From Streptomyces sp. SDr-06 (GTDB lineage: Bacteria > Actinomycetota > Actinomycetes > Streptomycetales > Streptomycetaceae): a DNA stretch of 64,000 bases. The translations under genes and the position numbers were made by a program. The DNA lies in the NCBI RefSeq assembly GCF_003324565.1, contig NZ_QOLA01000006.1:310001-374000 (forward strand), read 5' to 3'. The stretch's first letter is position 1. Each line of letters opens with the position of its first letter. The notes beneath the pieces were generated by a model. It did no database searches, was not told the origin of the DNA, and was given only the letters and a program-made list of their open reading frames with translations. Positions 62,701 through 64,000 of the stretch are shown in pieces.

Positions 62701-63006
62701 AACGCGATCGAGGCCCGCGTCCTGGTCACCGACCGGATCCGGCCGCTGACCGTGCACGGGCGCACCGTGCACCAGATCGGGCTGCCCTTCCACTGGGGGC
62801 CCAACGGCATGGTCACCGGGGACGCCGCCAACGAGCTGATGGCGATCGCGCTCGACCCCAACGCCCACATCCAGGAGGACAAGGCGCTCACCGCCGACAT
62901 CCGCCCGGGACGCCGGCCGCGCGGCCCCGACCTGCCGAAACTCGTGGCCGAGTACCGCAGGCGGGCAGGCATCACCGGGTCGACCGGCACGGAGGTACGC
63001 ACATGA
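59761..63006 (+). CDS. Formate dehydrogenase catalytic subunit, Cys type (FdnG-like)
   Basis: 1081 residues. N-terminal 4Fe-4S ligands CPYCAVGC (Cys51, 54, 58) and Cys86 with LCPKG. NQARVCHSSTVSGLGTSFGR places Cys189 at the position of selenocysteine in E. coli FDH-N (ARVUHGPTV), so Sec is replaced by Cys. ATEVFFFPAASHTEKSGSFT is the MGD-binding region. No twin-arginine signal, so the active site is probably cytosolic. GAGGAGG lies 7 bp before ATG 59761. The ATGA overlap with the Fe-S subunit gene shows a tight operon. Confidence 0.95.
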   Translation: MSVRKRAERWPVYRQLTGADPLGRGRAAMSEHTERLRPRTETADRVVPSICPYCAVGCGQQVYVKDDKVVQIEGDPDSPVSRGRLCPKGSATLQLTTGSARRHQVLYRRPHATDWEPLDLETAMDMVADRVIETRRRTWEWEHEGKRTARTLGIASLGGATLDNEENYLIKKLLTGLGVVQVENQARVCHSSTVSGLGTSFGRGGATTFMQDLQHADCIVIQGSNFAEAHPVGFQWVMEAKARGARIIHVDPRYTRTSALADLHVPIRAGSDIAFLGGIINHVLTEEKDFREYVLAYTNAATLVGEDFRDTEDLDGVFSGLDEDAHHYDPSSWQYEGVRVQAPAGDVDEQYEVRTRGSGDPETHGSGGARTGHLAPRDETLTHPRCVYQILKRHYARYTPELVERTCGVPRETFLRVCEDLTSNSGRERTSAFVYAVGWTQHSVGSQYIRAASVLQLLLGNIGRPGGGIQALRGHASIQGSSDIPTLYNLLPGYLPMPHAHAHESLDSFVEASRTEKGFWAEMRAYFVSLLKAYYGDAATADNDYCFDHLPRLTGSHSTYDTVMAQLDGVCKGYFLLGENPAVGSANTRLQRLGMARLEWLVVRDFSLIESATWWQDGPEIETGELRTRDIATEVFFFPAASHTEKSGSFTNTNRWLQWHHAAVEPEGDARSDLWFMYHLGRRIKAKLAGSTDPMDRPVQDLTWDYPVDGPLREPIADHILAEINGHGPDGAPLSAYTQLKDDGSTRCGCWIYCGVYADGINHAARRKPGAEQDWVAAEWAWAWPANRRILYNRASAAPDGAPWSERKAYVWWDAAERKWTGRDVPDFVPDRAPDHVPPRDAKGPDALRGDDPFIMQADGKGWLYAPAGLEDGPLPTHYEPQDSPFTNALYPSTPRSPVRQLLPREGNRYHPSGEEKGAEVFPYIVTTHRLTEHFTAGGMSRWSSHLAELQPELFCEVSPQLAAERGLEHTGWATIVTARNAIEARVLVTDRIRPLTVHGRTVHQIGLPFHWGPNGMVTGDAANELMAIALDPNAHIQEDKALTADIRPGRRPRGPDLPKLVAEYRRRAGITGSTGTEVRT

Positions 63007-63911
63007 CGGACCGTCACCTGCTGAGCGGCCCCGAGCCGGACCCGGCCCTCGATGCCGGGCACGCCGAACCGCCGCCGCGCGTCGGCTTCTTCACCGACAC
63101 CTCCGTATGCATCGGCTGCAAGGCCTGCGAGGTGGCGTGCAAGGAGTGGAACGCCATCCCCGAGGACGGCCTGTCGCTGACCGGCATGAGCTACGACAAC
63201 ACCGCGGGCCTGGGCGCCTCGACGTGGCGGCACGTCGCCTTCGTCGAGCAGCAGGTCCCCGCCCCGGACGGCAGGCCCCAACTCCCGCTCCTCGACGGCG
63301 AGTCGAAGGGAGCGCCCGAGCCGTCCGAGCTGCGCTGGTTGATGTCGTCCGACGTGTGCAAGCACTGCACGCACGCGGCCTGCCTGGACGTGTGCCCCAC
63401 CGGCTCGCTGTTCCGCACCGAGTTCGGCACGGTCGTCGTCCAGGAGGACATCTGCAACGGCTGCGGCTACTGCGTGCCCGCCTGCCCGTACGGGGTCATC
63501 GAGCAACGCCCGGGCGACGGAAGGGCCTTCAAGTGCACGCTGTGCTACGACCGGCTGGGCGCCGGGCAGGAGCCGGCGTGCGCCAAGGCCTGCCCGACCG
63601 ACTCCATCCAGTTCGGCCCGCTGGAGGAGCTGCGCGAGCGCGCGGCGCTGCGCGTCGGACAGTTGCGGGACGCCGGGGTGGCCGGGGCCCGGCTCTACGG
63701 CCACGAGCCCGACAACGGGGTCGGCGGCGACGGCGCCTTCTTCCTGCTGCTCGACGAGCCCGAGGTCTACGGCCTGCCGCCCGCCCCGGTCGTCACCACC
63801 CGCGACCTTCCCGCCATGTGGAAGCACGCGGGCGTGGCCGCCCTTGCCCTGCTCGGCGGGATGGCCGCGTCCTTCGCGCTGCCCGCGATCACACGACGGA
63901 GGTCACGATGA
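63003..63911 (+). CDS. Formate dehydrogenase iron-sulfur subunit (FdnH-like)
   Basis: 302 residues. Four 4Fe-4S clusters: CIGCKACEVACKEWN, CKHCTHAACLDVCPTGSL, CNGCGYCVPACPYGVI, CTLCYDRLGAGQEPACAKAC. The C-terminal AALALLGGMAASFALPAI is a membrane anchor. Passes electrons from the catalytic subunit to the membrane subunit. ATG 63003 overlaps the previous stop (ATGA), and its own stop overlaps the next start. Confidence 0.95.
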   Translation: MTDRHLLSGPEPDPALDAGHAEPPPRVGFFTDTSVCIGCKACEVACKEWNAIPEDGLSLTGMSYDNTAGLGASTWRHVAFVEQQVPAPDGRPQLPLLDGESKGAPEPSELRWLMSSDVCKHCTHAACLDVCPTGSLFRTEFGTVVVQEDICNGCGYCVPACPYGVIEQRPGDGRAFKCTLCYDRLGAGQEPACAKACPTDSIQFGPLEELRERAALRVGQLRDAGVAGARLYGHEPDNGVGGDGAFFLLLDEPEVYGLPPAPVVTTRDLPAMWKHAGVAALALLGGMAASFALPAITRRRSR

Positions 63912-64000
63912 GCGAGGCGAGCACCGCGCGCCCCGACGGCGGGCGAGGGGCAGGGCGGCGCCGGGGCCGGCGCGGTGAGCAACTGATGGTGCCGCGCGCC
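63908..64000 (+). CDS. NrfD/PsrC-type membrane anchor subunit (start only)
   Basis: ATG 63908 overlaps the Fe-S gene's stop. The 31 codons in the window read SEASTARPDGGRGAGRRRGR then RGEQLMVPRA, the soluble N-terminus (GEQxMVPxA) of Streptomyces NrfD-type FDH anchor subunits. The membrane part is outside the window. Identity rests on a short motif and operon position. Confidence 0.7.
   Translation, partial: MSEASTARPDGGRGAGRRRGRRGEQLMVPRA

Overview
The window is high-GC actinobacterial DNA and almost certainly Streptomyces. It has strong GC3 bias, frequent GTG and TTG starts, a mycothione reductase (mycothiol is an actinobacterial thiol), a SARP-type regulator, a TipAS-type MerR regulator, an XRE regulator of the type common in Streptomyces, and several small families typical of the genus (DUF5133, DUF5954, SCO0607-like lipoprotein). 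There are no rRNA or tRNA genes, no insertion sequences and no CRISPR. The gene mix is accessory and stress related, as expected in a chromosome arm rather than the core.

Layout. 1-5 kb: partial FUSC-type exporter, stress SDR, roadblock-like protein, PRC/DUF2382 protein, tiny hydrophobic protein, cold-shock protein. 5-13.5 kb: cupin gene remnant, second SDR, geranylgeranyl-reductase-like flavoprotein, small secreted proteins, MFS transporter, lipoprotein, divergent MarR / ferredoxin-MBL hydrolase pair, GNAT. 13.5-24.2 kb: truncated paralogue of a later gene, a regulator joining a LuxR-type HTH to a SARP module, secreted esterase and secreted penicillin-acylase-family enzyme with near-identical promoters, DUF5954 protein, an overlapping TipAS-MerR/glycosyltransferase operon, SpoIIE-type phosphatase. 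24.5-32 kb: DUF5133 protein, imine-reductase-like enzyme with divergent HxlR regulator, CsbD, secreted alpha/beta hydrolase, and a three-gene molybdenum aldehyde oxidoreductase operon (PaoABC-like). 32-37.4 kb: stress cluster with Dps, PRC-barrel, CsbD, SigB-family sigma factor, carbonic anhydrase, RsbW-like ATPase and a photolyase interrupted by a one-base frameshift. 37.6-46.7 kb: XRE regulator plus partner, NmrA/LysR pair, tandem 35-bp repeats, DUF4142 protein, PIG-V-like mannosyltransferase, and two divergent paralogous secreted HNH-like proteins. 46.9-58.2 kb: FAD monooxygenase overlapping a frameshifted SGNH hydrolase, a divergent IMP dehydrogenase, an SDR, two RibD-C/DHFR-like reductases, dienelactone hydrolase, mycothione reductase and a topoisomerase IB pseudogene. 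58.4-64 kb: cysteine hydrolase, hemerythrin and the start of a formate dehydrogenase operon (catalytic, Fe-S and partial NrfD-type subunits) that runs off the window.

How the genes fit together. Many products deal with osmotic, oxidative, cold, UV and starvation stress, and the SigB-family sigma factor at 33.6-34.5 kb is a plausible local master regulator, although I could not identify convincing SigB promoters by eye. The strongest new signal is regulatory. The secreted esterase and acylase genes each carry two heptamers 11 bp apart, ending exactly 8 bp before a -10-like hexamer. That is the layout of SARP (and PhoP/AfsR) operators, and a SARP-like gene lies just downstream. Four genes are visibly broken or remnants (cupin, truncated XRE-partner paralogue, topoisomerase IB, and either of the two single-base frameshifts if real), so the region is in evolutionary flux.
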